64,000 bases of DNA from Leifsonia psychrotolerans (GTDB lineage Bacteria > Actinomycetota > Actinomycetes > Actinomycetales > Microbacteriaceae): NCBI RefSeq assembly GCF_013410665.1, contig NZ_JACCFM010000001.1, positions 3,472,001 through 3,536,000 on the forward strand. The letters run 5' to 3'. The notes beneath the pieces were generated by a model. The model was not told where the DNA came from. It searched no databases and saw only the letters and a list, made by a program, of their open reading frames with translations. The translations under genes were made by a program, and so were the position numbers. Shown piece after piece: positions 54,808 through 63,702 of this stretch; the stretch's first letter is position 1; every line of letters starts with the position of its first letter.

Positions 54808-57800
54808 ATGTCCCTCAATCCACGAAGGCACCTCACGGTTGCCTGCTCGGCCCTCCTTGGGCTGGGGCTGGTTCTAGCCCCTATCGTCGCTTTGCCGGCT
54901 CAGGCTCATGTCGCCGGCACCGGAATCATCATCAACGAGGCCTACGTCAACGGCGGCTCCGCCAGCGCGACTTTCATCAACAAATTTGTTGAGCTTTACA
55001 ACCCCACGGGTGCTGATGTCGCTCTGACGGGTATGTCTTTGCAGTACCGGGCTGCAGCAGGCGCCGGCGATCCCTCGAGCGTTCTGCCGCTGACGGGCAC
55101 AATCCCAGCCGGCGGTCACTATCTCATTCAGGGCGGCTCCAATGGTGCCGTGGGTGCGCCTCTGACACGACCAGACGCCACGCTTGCCGGAATGAACGCG
55201 GCAGCCGGCGGCGGCACCTTCTTCCTCGCAAACCAGACCGCGAAGCTCACCACCCCTCCAACAGGATCTGTGCTGGGCAACCCCGCCATTATCGATGTCC
55301 TCGGCTTCGGCAACTCGTTGACCTTTGAGACGGCTGTCGCCCCTCTCGCTTCAGTCTCGCTGTCTCTGAACCGAACGGCGGGCGCCGATACCGACAGCAA
55401 CGTCGTCGACTTCGCGACGGCGGCTCCCACTCCAACCAACTCGCTGGGTGAGGTTTCCGCGCCACCGGTGCCGGTCGTTCCCGACCCGGTCACCGCGCCC
55501 GCCGACACCACGCCGATCGCCCAGATTCAGGGGATCAGCACGGCCAGCCCGCTCGTCGGCAGGGTCGTGAAGACCGTCGGCGTCGTGACCGCAAACTATC
55601 CCACCGGCGGTTTCAAGGGCTTCTATCTGCAGACGCCCGGAACCGGCGGAGCACTCGACCTGGCTGCGCACACCGCGTCGGATGCCGTCTTCGTCTACAC
55701 GGCGGACCGCACGGCGTCCGTCGCAATCGGCGACTACGTCGAGGTTGCTGGTTATGTCGACGAGTTCTACGGGCTGACCCAGGTCAGTGTGCCGTCGCTG
55801 GATAACATCACAAAGCTCGACTCGACCGGTGTCGTCGCTCCCACGCCGAGCGTCGTGACGATTTCGACCTCCGCTGTCGAGCGGGAATCGCTGGAGGGCA
55901 TGCTGATCGCGCCCCAGGGACCCTTCACGGTCACCAACAACTACTCGACGAACCAGTACGGTGACATCGGTCTGGCGATCGGCGACACGCCACTGGTCAA
56001 CCCAACGGTGCTGCACCGTCCGGGTTCCGCCGGCCAGATTGCGGCGATCGCCGACAACGCGGCCCGGTTGATCACTCTCGACGACGGTGCGACCACGAAC
56101 TTCCTGGCCGCCGCCAACACCGGCAAGCCGGTGCCGTACCTCTCGACGACCGCGCCAGTGCGCGTCGGTGCCGCGGTCACGTTCACCAAGCCGGTCATCC
56201 TCGACTACCGCAACGGTGGCTGGACACTGCAACCGACCACTGAGCTCGTTCCCGGCAACGCCGCGACGGTTCAGCCGGTCAGCTTCGAGAACACCCGCAC
56301 GCCGGCTCCGCGCGACGTGGGCGGCGACATCCGCCTGGCCACGTTCAATGTGCTGAACTACTTTGCGACCACGGGTGATTCGATCCCGAAATGCCAGTAC
56401 TACAACGACCGCGACGGAAACAAGATCACGGTCAGCTCCGGTTGTGACGCTCGCGGCGCAGCCACCGAGGCGAGTTTCAAGCGTCAGCAGGCCAAGAGTG
56501 TTGCGGCCATCAATGCCCTTGGTGCCGACATCGTCAGCCTGGAGGAAATCGAAAACTCGGCCAAGTTCGGCAAGAACCGCGACTATGCGCTCGGTACCCT
56601 CGTTGACGCGTTGAATGAGGCAGTCGGCGGTTCGGTGTGGGACTACGTGCCCTCGCCCGCCGCGCTCCCCACCGCGGAGGACGTTATCCGCACGGCCTTC
56701 ATCTACAAGAAGGCGTCTGTCCAGACCGTCGGCGACTCGACGATCCTGACCGACGACAGCGCGTTCGACAATGCCCGCCGCCCGCTCGCCCAGTCCTTCC
56801 AATTGGTTGGAGACCCGGCCAGCGCGTTCCTGGTGATCGTCAACCACTTCAAGTCGAAGGGCTCGGGAACGGGCACGGAGGCTGACCTCGGCGACGGTCA
56901 AGGCGCATCGAACCCGTCACGGAAGCGCCAGGCGACGGCGCTCGTTGGGTTCGCCAGCGCCATGAAGACGGCCGCGAAGACCGACAAGGTCTTCCTGGTC
57001 GGAGACTTCAACGCGTACGATCAGGAAGACCCGATCGAGATCATCAAAGCCGCCGGGTACATCAGCCAGGAGTACAAGAGCGGCGAGTACACCTATGCCT
57101 ACGATGGCTCGGTCGGTTCGCTCGACCACGTGTTCGCTTCTCCGGCAGCGGATGCGACGGTCGCCGATGATGCTGTCGACGTCTGGAACATCAACTCGGT
57201 TGAGAACGTCGCACTCGAGTACAGCCGTTTCAACAGCAACGTCACCAATTTCTACGAAGCCAACCCGTACCGTGCGTCCGACCACGACCCCGTGGTCCTC
57301 GGCCTGGACATCGCCACGAAGCCCACGTCCGGCGTCGACATCAACATTCTCAACCTGAACGACTTCCACGGTCGGATCGATGAGAACACGGTGAAGTTCG
57401 CTGGCACCGTCGAAAGCCTGCGTGCGCAGTATGGCGACGACTCGACACTGTTCCTCTCGGCCGGTGACAATGTGGGAGCGTCGCTCTTCGCATCCGCGTC
57501 GCAGCAGGACAAGCCGACCATCGACGTGCTGAACGCGCTCGGCATGAAGGCCTCGGCCGTGGGCAACCACGAATTCGACCAGGGCTGGAATGACCTGAAG
57601 ACCCGTATCAAGGCCGCGGCGAGCTTCGACTACCTGGGAGCCAACGTGTACACGAAGGGCACCACGGTCGCGGCAATGCAGGAGTTCGAGATCTTCGAGA
57701 TCGACGGTGTGAAGGTCGGCGTCATCGGTGCCGTCACCGCCGACACCCCCTCGCTCGTCACGCCGACCGGTGTTGCAGAACTGAGCTTCGGGGACCCCGT

Positions 57801-59835
57801 CGAGGCGGTCAACCGAGTTGCACAACAGCTCACCGACGGCAACCTGGCGAACGGTGAAGCAGATGTTCTGATTGCTGAATATCACGAAGGTGACGGCATC
57901 GGAGACACGTCGACGCTGGAGAACGAGATCGCCGACGGAACCAGCGTGTTCGCCCGGATCGTCACCATGACCGACCCGGCCGTGAACGCTATCTTCACTG
58001 GCCACACGCACAAGAAGTACGCCTGGCAGGCACAGGTTCCGGGCGCGGCAGACGGCGTCACTCGCCCGGTGCTGCAGACCGGCCAGTACGGTGAGAACGT
58101 CGGCCAGGTGGTGTTGCGCTATGACACGACAACGAAGGCGACCAGCACGGTGAAGGTGCAGAATGTCACGCGTCTGGCCTCCCCAGTGACGACCGCACCC
58201 AGCGGCTCGACACCGGCCGAGATCAAAGCAGCCAGCGACGCCACCGTTGCCGCAAGCAAGGCCCTCGATGCCTCGCTGGTGGAGACGTATCCACGGGTCG
58301 CCGAGGTCAAGCGCATCACGGATGCGGCCCTCGCTGAGGCTGCAGTGGTCGGCAACCAGGTCATCGGTTCAGTCACGGCTGACATCTCGCGTGCCTGCAC
58401 CGGAGGAACGTCACCGTGTGCCGAGGACCGCTCGGCACCGTCGGCAATGGGCACGCTCGTGGCGAACTCGCTGCGTGCTTCGCTCTCGGACCCGAGTAAG
58501 GGTGGTGCCGAAATTGGCATGGTCAACCCCGGGGGCATGCGCACCGAATTGCTCTACAAGAGCGATGGAACTGTCACCTATGCGGCGGCCAACGCCGTGC
58601 TGCCGTTCGTGAACAACCTCTGGACCACGACCCTCACCGGGGCGCAGTTCAAGACCGTTCTCGAGCAGCAGTGGCAGCGAGACGCCAAGGGAAACGTTCC
58701 GAGCCGCGCCTACCTGCAGCTCGGGCTGTCGGACAACGTGAACTACACGTTCGACGCGAGCCGCACCGAGGGGGATCGCATCACGAGCATCTGGATCAAT
58801 GGCGCCCCGATCGACCCGACACGCGACTACCGCATCGGATCCTTCAACTTCCTGCTCACCGGTGGCGACAACTTCTGGGAGTTCAACAACGGGAAGAACA
58901 CTCGTGACTCGGGTCTCGTTGACCGCGATGCGTGGATCTCGTACATCACTGCACAGAGCCCGCTGAAGCCGTCATTCGCTGCCCGCCAGGCGACGGTCAC
59001 CGGTGTGCCGACAGCGGGTGTCAACCGCGGTGACTCGGTGACGCTCACGGTGTCGAACGTCAATCTCACCTCGCTGGGCGCCCCGAAGAACACAGAGTTC
59101 ACGCTGCTCTGGTCGGGCAGCACGGCGAGCCTGGGCACAGCAACGATCGACGCATCCGGTATGTCGACAGTGACATTCACGGTGCCGAACGATGCGAAGG
59201 CGAACAGCGTTCTCGAGCTGACGGCGAAGGAGACCGGCACGATTGTGCGCGTCGCCCTGACCGTCAACGCGACGACGCCGGTCGACCCGACGGCACCCAC
59301 TACTGCTCCGACCCCTGCTGACGAAGCAGCACTCCTCGCCGCACTGGAGGACCTCATCACGACCGATGCGGCCTCGTATGCGGCAGGCAGCCCGATCGTC
59401 ATCACAGTCGGTGCCGAGCACGCCGGGGAGTTCGTTTCAGTCTGGGTCCACTCGATTCCGGTCAACCTGGGCGGATGGCTGAAAGTCGGTGCGACAGGTA
59501 CCGTGACCGCGACCCTGCCCGCCGACCTGCCGGCCGGAACACACCGCATCGTCGTGCAGGATGTTGACGGCAACGTCATCGGCTGGACGAGCGTTGAGGT
59601 ACGGGCTGCGGCGACCGACCCCGGCACCAACCCGGGTACCGACCCGGGTGCCAACCCAGGTACCGGCACAACCGATCCGGGTTCGACCGGTTCGACCCCG
59701 TCGGCAACGGGAACGGGTGACCTCGCTCACACCGGCGCCGAGATCATGCCGCTGATCGCCGGAGGCATGCTGATGCTTCTGCTCGGTGGGATCTTCCTGA
59801 TCCGTCGCCGTCGCGCGGGCCTCGAGGAGTCATAG
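54808..59835 (+). CDS. Surface-anchored extracellular nuclease fused to 5'-nucleotidase, LAxTG sorted
   Basis: 1675 residues. Signal peptide 1-33; lamin-tail-like domain (about 36-150); OB-fold-like region (about 237-345). The endonuclease/exonuclease/phosphatase domain is 507-835 (F-N-V-L-N-Y-F, N-H-F-K-S-K, G-D-F-N-A-Y, S-D-H-D-P). The 5'-nucleotidase has a metallophosphatase half, 846-1115 (N-D-F-H-G-R, G-N-H-E-F-D, G-H-T-H), and a substrate half, about 1180-1380 (N-P-G-G-M-R). Ig-like regions follow, then a P-G-T-N/D repeat linker (1603-1637), the sorting motif L-A-H-T-G (1639-1643), a helix and an R-R-R-R tail. DNA would be cut and nucleotides dephosphorylated on the cell wall. ATG at 54808 has AGGAG four bases upstream. 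Confidence 0.93.
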   Translation: MSLNPRRHLTVACSALLGLGLVLAPIVALPAQAHVAGTGIIINEAYVNGGSASATFINKFVELYNPTGADVALTGMSLQYRAAAGAGDPSSVLPLTGTIPAGGHYLIQGGSNGAVGAPLTRPDATLAGMNAAAGGGTFFLANQTAKLTTPPTGSVLGNPAIIDVLGFGNSLTFETAVAPLASVSLSLNRTAGADTDSNVVDFATAAPTPTNSLGEVSAPPVPVVPDPVTAPADTTPIAQIQGISTASPLVGRVVKTVGVVTANYPTGGFKGFYLQTPGTGGALDLAAHTASDAVFVYTADRTASVAIGDYVEVAGYVDEFYGLTQVSVPSLDNITKLDSTGVVAPTPSVVTISTSAVERESLEGMLIAPQGPFTVTNNYSTNQYGDIGLAIGDTPLVNPTVLHRPGSAGQIAAIADNAARLITLDDGATTNFLAAANTGKPVPYLSTTAPVRVGAAVTFTKPVILDYRNGGWTLQPTTELVPGNAATVQPVSFENTRTPAPRDVGGDIRLATFNVLNYFATTGDSIPKCQYYNDRDGNKITVSSGCDARGAATEASFKRQQAKSVAAINALGADIVSLEEIENSAKFGKNRDYALGTLVDALNEAVGGSVWDYVPSPAALPTAEDVIRTAFIYKKASVQTVGDSTILTDDSAFDNARRPLAQSFQLVGDPASAFLVIVNHFKSKGSGTGTEADLGDGQGASNPSRKRQATALVGFASAMKTAAKTDKVFLVGDFNAYDQEDPIEIIKAAGYISQEYKSGEYTYAYDGSVGSLDHVFASPAADATVADDAVDVWNINSVENVALEYSRFNSNVTNFYEANPYRASDHDPVVLGLDIATKPTSGVDINILNLNDFHGRIDENTVKFAGTVESLRAQYGDDSTLFLSAGDNVGASLFASASQQDKPTIDVLNALGMKASAVGNHEFDQGWNDLKTRIKAAASFDYLGANVYTKGTTVAAMQEFEIFEIDGVKVGVIGAVTADTPSLVTPTGVAELSFGDPVEAVNRVAQQLTDGNLANGEADVLIAEYHEGDGIGDTSTLENEIADGTSVFARIVTMTDPAVNAIFTGHTHKKYAWQAQVPGAADGVTRPVLQTGQYGENVGQVVLRYDTTTKATSTVKVQNVTRLASPVTTAPSGSTPAEIKAASDATVAASKALDASLVETYPRVAEVKRITDAALAEAAVVGNQVIGSVTADISRACTGGTSPCAEDRSAPSAMGTLVANSLRASLSDPSKGGAEIGMVNPGGMRTELLYKSDGTVTYAAANAVLPFVNNLWTTTLTGAQFKTVLEQQWQRDAKGNVPSRAYLQLGLSDNVNYTFDASRTEGDRITSIWINGAPIDPTRDYRIGSFNFLLTGGDNFWEFNNGKNTRDSGLVDRDAWISYITAQSPLKPSFAARQATVTGVPTAGVNRGDSVTLTVSNVNLTSLGAPKNTEFTLLWSGSTASLGTATIDASGMSTVTFTVPNDAKANSVLELTAKETGTIVRVALTVNATTPVDPTAPTTAPTPADEAALLAALEDLITTDAASYAAGSPIVITVGAEHAGEFVSVWVHSIPVNLGGWLKVGATGTVTATLPADLPAGTHRIVVQDVDGNVIGWTSVEVRAAATDPGTNPGTDPGANPGTGTTDPGSTGSTPSATGTGDLAHTGAEIMPLIAGGMLMLLLGGIFLIRRRRAGLEES

Positions 59836-59881
59836 CGCAGGGACATACAACCGCGGGGGCGTGAGCATCCGCTGAACAGAC

Positions 59882-59918
59882 GATCCGGCAGGATTCCGAT
59901 CAGGAGTCCTGCCGGATC
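59882..59918 (+). terminator. Terminator of the nuclease/nucleotidase gene
   Basis: 16-base arms (59882-59897 and 59903-59918) with one mismatch and a five-base loop, about 46 bases after the stop codon. Confidence 0.8.
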
Positions 59919-59997
59919 ATTCCTCTTCCGCTTGGCCGCTCGGCGAACCACCGAGCAAATGCCGTGCCAATGCTGATGCCCTCGCTAGCCTGAAGTC

Positions 59998-60621
59998 ATG
60001 TCGACGATCAAGCACCCTGTCGGTCCCCAATCCGAAAAGGTCTACCGACGCCGTCGTGCGGTCGTGGGGCTCGTGGTTCTGGCCGTGATTGTCATCATCG
60101 TGCTCATCATCGTGCGTCCCGGCTCCGATTCGTCGAAACCGGCGGGAGCGCCAGCCTCCGCCACTCAGCCGACGGATACCGCGGCTGACTCGGCCACACC
60201 TCCGAAGGCGGGCGGCGCCTGCGACCCCGCGCAGGTTCAGGTCGACGCCCTGACGGATCTCGACAGCTACGCTGTCGATCAGCTGCCGCAGCTCACCCTG
60301 AGCGTCACGAACACTGGGCCGGTGGCCTGCACGCTCAACGCAGGAACGTCGAAGCAGGTGTACACGATTACGAGCGGCACCGATGTGTGGTGGACGTCGA
60401 CGGACTGCCAGACCGACTCGTCAGACGCTGAGGTCACCCTCGAGCCCAACACGCCGCTGAAGACAAGCACGCCGCTGGAATGGCAGCGGATCCGTTCGTC
60501 ACCCGACACCTGTGATGCCGCAGACCGTGAGGCCGCGCCGGCCGGAGGGGCGTCGTATCGTCTGAGCGTGAGCGTCGATGGGATCGAGTCGGCCAGTCCC
60601 ACTCAGTTCCTGCTCGACTAA
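59998..60621 (+). CDS. Membrane-anchored protein of unknown function (207 aa)
   Basis: A basic N-terminus, one helix (about 22-41, V-V-L-A-V-I-V-I-I-V-L-I-I-V), a Ser/Ala/Thr-rich stalk (about 45-75) and an extracytoplasmic beta-rich domain. That domain has three or four cysteines likely to form disulfides. The domain looks like an Ig-type fold (L-T-L-S-V-T-N-T-G-P). No family assigned. ATG at 59998 is the start. The next gene follows 30 bases later. Confidence 0.75.
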   Translation: MSTIKHPVGPQSEKVYRRRRAVVGLVVLAVIVIIVLIIVRPGSDSSKPAGAPASATQPTDTAADSATPPKAGGACDPAQVQVDALTDLDSYAVDQLPQLTLSVTNTGPVACTLNAGTSKQVYTITSGTDVWWTSTDCQTDSSDAEVTLEPNTPLKTSTPLEWQRIRSSPDTCDAADREAAPAGGASYRLSVSVDGIESASPTQFLLD

Positions 60622-60651
60622 CGTCTCGGCCAGCCAAGATAGGCTTGAGCT

Positions 60652-61098
60652 ATGGCAGCGGCAGGGCGAAAGAAGACCAAACGGGCGGCGAAGCCTCCGA
60701 TCGAATTCCACGCTGAGGCGTTGGCCCAGGCGCTGGAACGTCAAGACATGGCCGCGATCGCACTCGCATTGCGCCACGGCAACACGATCGTTCCACTGAG
60801 TGCCGCCGGCGACCGTGATCGCCCGCTCGACTCGGGGCAGGTTTGGACCTACCGCGATCCGAACACGCAAGAAGTTGCCCTTCTGCTGTTCAGCGACGCG
60901 AAGAACAAGCCCGAAAACTTGCCGCCGTTCGTGGGCGTGCAGAGCCCGGATTGGCTGCGCGCTTTTCTGCTTCGTTACGTCGACGAGATCACCACAGTGT
61001 TCTTCGATATCGCGGGGCCGCATCCGCTGCAGGCCACCCCGGCCGAGTTGCTCGCCGCGCTCGGCACGGCGCCCGGCGCCGATCTTCCGACCGAGTAG
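60652..61098 (+). CDS. SseB-like small cytosolic protein
   Basis: 148 residues: a basic, Lys-rich N-terminus, then a compact alpha/beta domain with V-P-L, L-L-L-F-S-D and F-D-I-A-G-P-H-P. The order of these elements resembles the SseB N-terminal domain. Function unknown. Convergent with radA, 38 bases apart, without a clear terminator. Confidence 0.6.
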   Translation: MAAAGRKKTKRAAKPPIEFHAEALAQALERQDMAAIALALRHGNTIVPLSAAGDRDRPLDSGQVWTYRDPNTQEVALLLFSDAKNKPENLPPFVGVQSPDWLRAFLLRYVDEITTVFFDIAGPHPLQATPAELLAALGTAPGADLPTE

Positions 61099-61136
61099 CG
61101 CGTCGACCGGGGCCAGGAGCCCGAGTGCGATCGAGG

Positions 61137-62498
61137 TTAGAAGGCCGAGTCGAGTTCGGCCTCCCACTTGGAAAGATCGCTGGAGAGCGCGAGCCCGACG
61201 GCCGAACGCACCAGGCCGCTCGCCGCGTCAATGCGGTGGGTGAAGCCCAGTCGCGCTCCCTCTGCCGCGCGCTGTTTCGCCGCCGTAACCGGTCGGATCT
61301 CGCCGGCCAAGCTGATTTCGCCGAAGGCTGCGACGTTGTGCGCGATGGGAGTGTCGCGCACCGCTGAGGCGATGGCCAATGCGATGGCGAGGTCGGCGGC
61401 TGGTTCGGTGAGCTTGACGCCGCCCACGGTCGACACGTACACGTCTTGACCGGCCAACGGTATTCCGACGCGCTTTTCGAGTACCGCGAGCACCATGGCG
61501 ACCCGTGACGGGTCGACTCCGTTCGTGACCCGACGCGGGTTCGGGGCCTGCGTGCCCACGACGAGCGCCTGAATCTCGACGGGCATCGCCCGTCGGCCCT
61601 CGAGGGCGACGGTGACGCACGTTCCCGAGACCGCCGTCGTTCCGCGGCTGAGGAAGAGCCCACTGGGATCGGGCACCTCGGCGATACCGTCTCCGGTCAT
61701 CTCGAAACAGCCCACCTCATCGGTCGGTCCGAAGCGGTTCTTCAGGGCGCGCACGAAACGCAGGGCGGTCTGGCGATCGCCTTCGAACTGGCAGACCACG
61801 TCGACGATGTGTTCGAGCAGCCGGGGACCCGCGATCGAACCGTCTTTGGTGACATGGCCGACCAACAAAATCGGCAGGTCGCGGTCTTTGGCCACCCGAA
61901 TGAGAGTGGAGGCCACCTCGCGCACCTGGCTGGGCTGACCGGCCAATCCGTCGGAGGCGGCGCTTGACACGGTCTGTACCGAGTCGATGATGAGCAGGTC
62001 GGGCTTGACTGCGTCGATCTGCCCCAGGATGGTGCCCAGATCAGTCTCGGCGGCCAGGAAGAGCTCGGGGTGTAACGCGTTCGTGCGCTCGGCGCGCAGG
62101 CGCACCTGGCTCACAGACTCTTCGGCACTGACATAGAGCACGCGCGATTTGGAGGCTGCCGCCTTAGAAGCAACTTCGAGCAGCAGGGTGGATTTGCCGA
62201 CTCCGGGCTCTCCACTGAGCAGGATCACAGCGCCGGGCACGATACCGCCGCCCAGCACTCGGTCGAACTCGTTGATACCGCTCGGCCAGTGTTCGACCGC
62301 CGTTGTATCGACGTGTGTGATCGGACGGGCAACCCCCGCTCCGACCACAGCGGTGGGCTGCACTGATTTGGCCAGGCCGATCTTCTCGGCGGTCTCGACG
62401 ACGGTGCCCCACTGCTGGCATTCGCCACAGCGGCCGGCCCACTTCGCGGTGGCCCAGCCGCACTCGGTGCAGCGGAAGGAAGATGCTGGTTTTGCCAT
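61137..62498 (-). CDS. radA: DNA repair protein RadA
   Basis: 453 residues, the family's standard length. N-terminal zinc finger C-T-E-C...C-G-E-C, RecA-like ATPase with Walker A G-E-P-G-V-G-K-S-T, the RadA-specific K-N-R-F-G motif, and a Lon-like C-terminal domain. It promotes branch migration in recombinational repair. ATG at 62498 is the family start; the frame runs further upstream across repeat-rich DNA that belongs to the neighbouring SGNH gene. Confidence 0.96.
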   Translation of the reverse strand: MAKPASSFRCTECGWATAKWAGRCGECQQWGTVVETAEKIGLAKSVQPTAVVGAGVARPITHVDTTAVEHWPSGINEFDRVLGGGIVPGAVILLSGEPGVGKSTLLLEVASKAAASKSRVLYVSAEESVSQVRLRAERTNALHPELFLAAETDLGTILGQIDAVKPDLLIIDSVQTVSSAASDGLAGQPSQVREVASTLIRVAKDRDLPILLVGHVTKDGSIAGPRLLEHIVDVVCQFEGDRQTALRFVRALKNRFGPTDEVGCFEMTGDGIAEVPDPSGLFLSRGTTAVSGTCVTVALEGRRAMPVEIQALVVGTQAPNPRRVTNGVDPSRVAMVLAVLEKRVGIPLAGQDVYVSTVGGVKLTEPAADLAIALAIASAVRDTPIAHNVAAFGEISLAGEIRPVTAAKQRAAEGARLGFTHRIDAASGLVRSAVGLALSSDLSKWEAELDSAF

Positions 62499-62508
62499 GT
62501 CAGCGAGC

Positions 62509-63483
62509 CTAGCTCGGGCCGCTGACACTCCCCGGTGGTGTGGCGGTCTGCGGTGCACGGGCGGCCGAGGCATCCGTCTGTGGAGAAGGCTTCGCACTGT
62601 GAGAAGGCTCGGCACTGTGAGAAGGCTCGGCACTGTGCGAAGGCAACGGAAGACGGGACACGGCGGCACTGAGATCGGGGAGGAACGCCTCGGCCCAGAC
62701 CCGGTAGCCGCGGTCATTCGGGTGGAACATATCGTTCGCGAACTGCGTCAGAGCGCTGCGGAGACCCTGTCGTTTTGTGGTCGAATGCAGCGGAACGACG
62801 GTGAGCGCGAACTCGTCGGCGATCTGGCGCAGGAGCCGATTCGCCACGGCGACCTTCGCCTCGGCTGACGCAAAATGAAAGCACGGGAGGTCGGCGACGA
62901 GCGTGTGCGCTGGCACTGCTTCGAAGATCTGCCGAATGCCGGACTCGAAGGTCGCCGCATCCCACTGGGCAATGTCGTTGGCACCAATGGCCACGGTGAC
63001 GAGATCCGGCTGCAGTTTCATCAGGCGCGGGAGTTGGTCGCGCACGGCGAGTTCGACGGTGGCACCCGACACGCTCAAATTGATCACGCGTACCGTGCGG
63101 CCCGTGGCCAGACGGATGTGATCGGCCAGGATTCCCACATAGCCACGCTGCGGGGCGCTCGCGCCGATGCCCTGTGCGGCGCTGTCGCCGAGGGCCACGT
63201 AGAGAAGCTCGCCCTTCTCTTTCGCGTGATCACGCCACCACTTCGAGTTGATCGGGAGGGTCTCGTTGAGAACCGTGGCGTTCGCGGCGATGCGGTGTCG
63301 GAAACCGCGATATCCGATTGTGGCAGTGGCGCCAAGGGCGGCGGCGCCGGTGAGCAGGCTGGCGGCGCCCACGAGGGTGGCGAGGCCGGAATTCTTGAAA
63401 GTCACTCGCAGAGAGTACAACGCTTGGTCGAGCTTTGCCTGGCTCCGATGCCACGGGCTGCGCGCTGTGGTGGGATTCGGCAC
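62509..63483 (-). CDS. SGNH/GDSL-family hydrolase, membrane-anchored
   Basis: 324 residues. One N-terminal hydrophobic helix (about 33-58) anchors or exports the enzyme. The SGNH blocks are L-G-D-S-A-A-Q-G (nucleophile Ser), S-G-A-T, G-A-N-D and H-P-N-D-R-G-Y with the catalytic Asp/His. Such enzymes deacylate lipids or polysaccharides. The C-terminus carries a P-S-H-S-A repeat (three copies) and a disordered tail. GTG at 63405 is an alternative start. It ends 10 bases before radA. Confidence 0.88.
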   Translation of the reverse strand: MPNPTTARSPWHRSQAKLDQALYSLRVTFKNSGLATLVGAASLLTGAAALGATATIGYRGFRHRIAANATVLNETLPINSKWWRDHAKEKGELLYVALGDSAAQGIGASAPQRGYVGILADHIRLATGRTVRVINLSVSGATVELAVRDQLPRLMKLQPDLVTVAIGANDIAQWDAATFESGIRQIFEAVPAHTLVADLPCFHFASAEAKVAVANRLLRQIADEFALTVVPLHSTTKRQGLRSALTQFANDMFHPNDRGYRVWAEAFLPDLSAAVSRLPLPSHSAEPSHSAEPSHSAKPSPQTDASAARAPQTATPPGSVSGPS

Positions 63484-63537
63484 GCCGGGGAGAGCTCAAT
63501 TCGCGTCGGGATTAGTCTCTCGGCTAGAATCGTCCAC

Positions 63538-63627
63538 GGTACCGTGTCCGAGCGGCCGAAGGTGCAACTCTCGAAAAGTTGTGTGGGTGAAAGTCCACCG
63601 TGGGTTCAAATCCCACCGGTACCGCCA
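63538..63627 (+). tRNA. tRNA-Ser (CGA) with encoded CCA, integration target
   Basis: A class II tRNA: acceptor GGTACCG, anticodon loop CTCGAAA (anticodon CGA), a long variable arm, T loop TTCAAAT, discriminator G and an encoded CCA (63625-63627). A tyrosine integrase gene facing it begins just downstream, so the 3' end is the likely attachment site. Confidence 0.95.
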
Positions 63628-63629
63628 CA

Positions 63630-63676
63630 GAAAACCCCCTGAATCCCTTGCATTTGCTGGGACTCAGGGGGTTTTT
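63630..63676 (+). terminator. Terminator after tRNA-Ser
   Basis: Arms AAAACCCCCTGA (63631-63642) and TCAGGGGG plus five T (63664-63676), with a smaller inner CCC/GGG stem. A strong intrinsic terminator. Confidence 0.9.
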
Positions 63677-63702
63677 GCTTATACGGAACAGCCCAATGGA
63701 CA

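Noticed and set aside
62560..62640. Repeat in the SGNH tail as a mobile repeat
   Set aside because: The three copies are an in-frame, short low-complexity repeat (P-S-H-S-A) and need no mobile origin.
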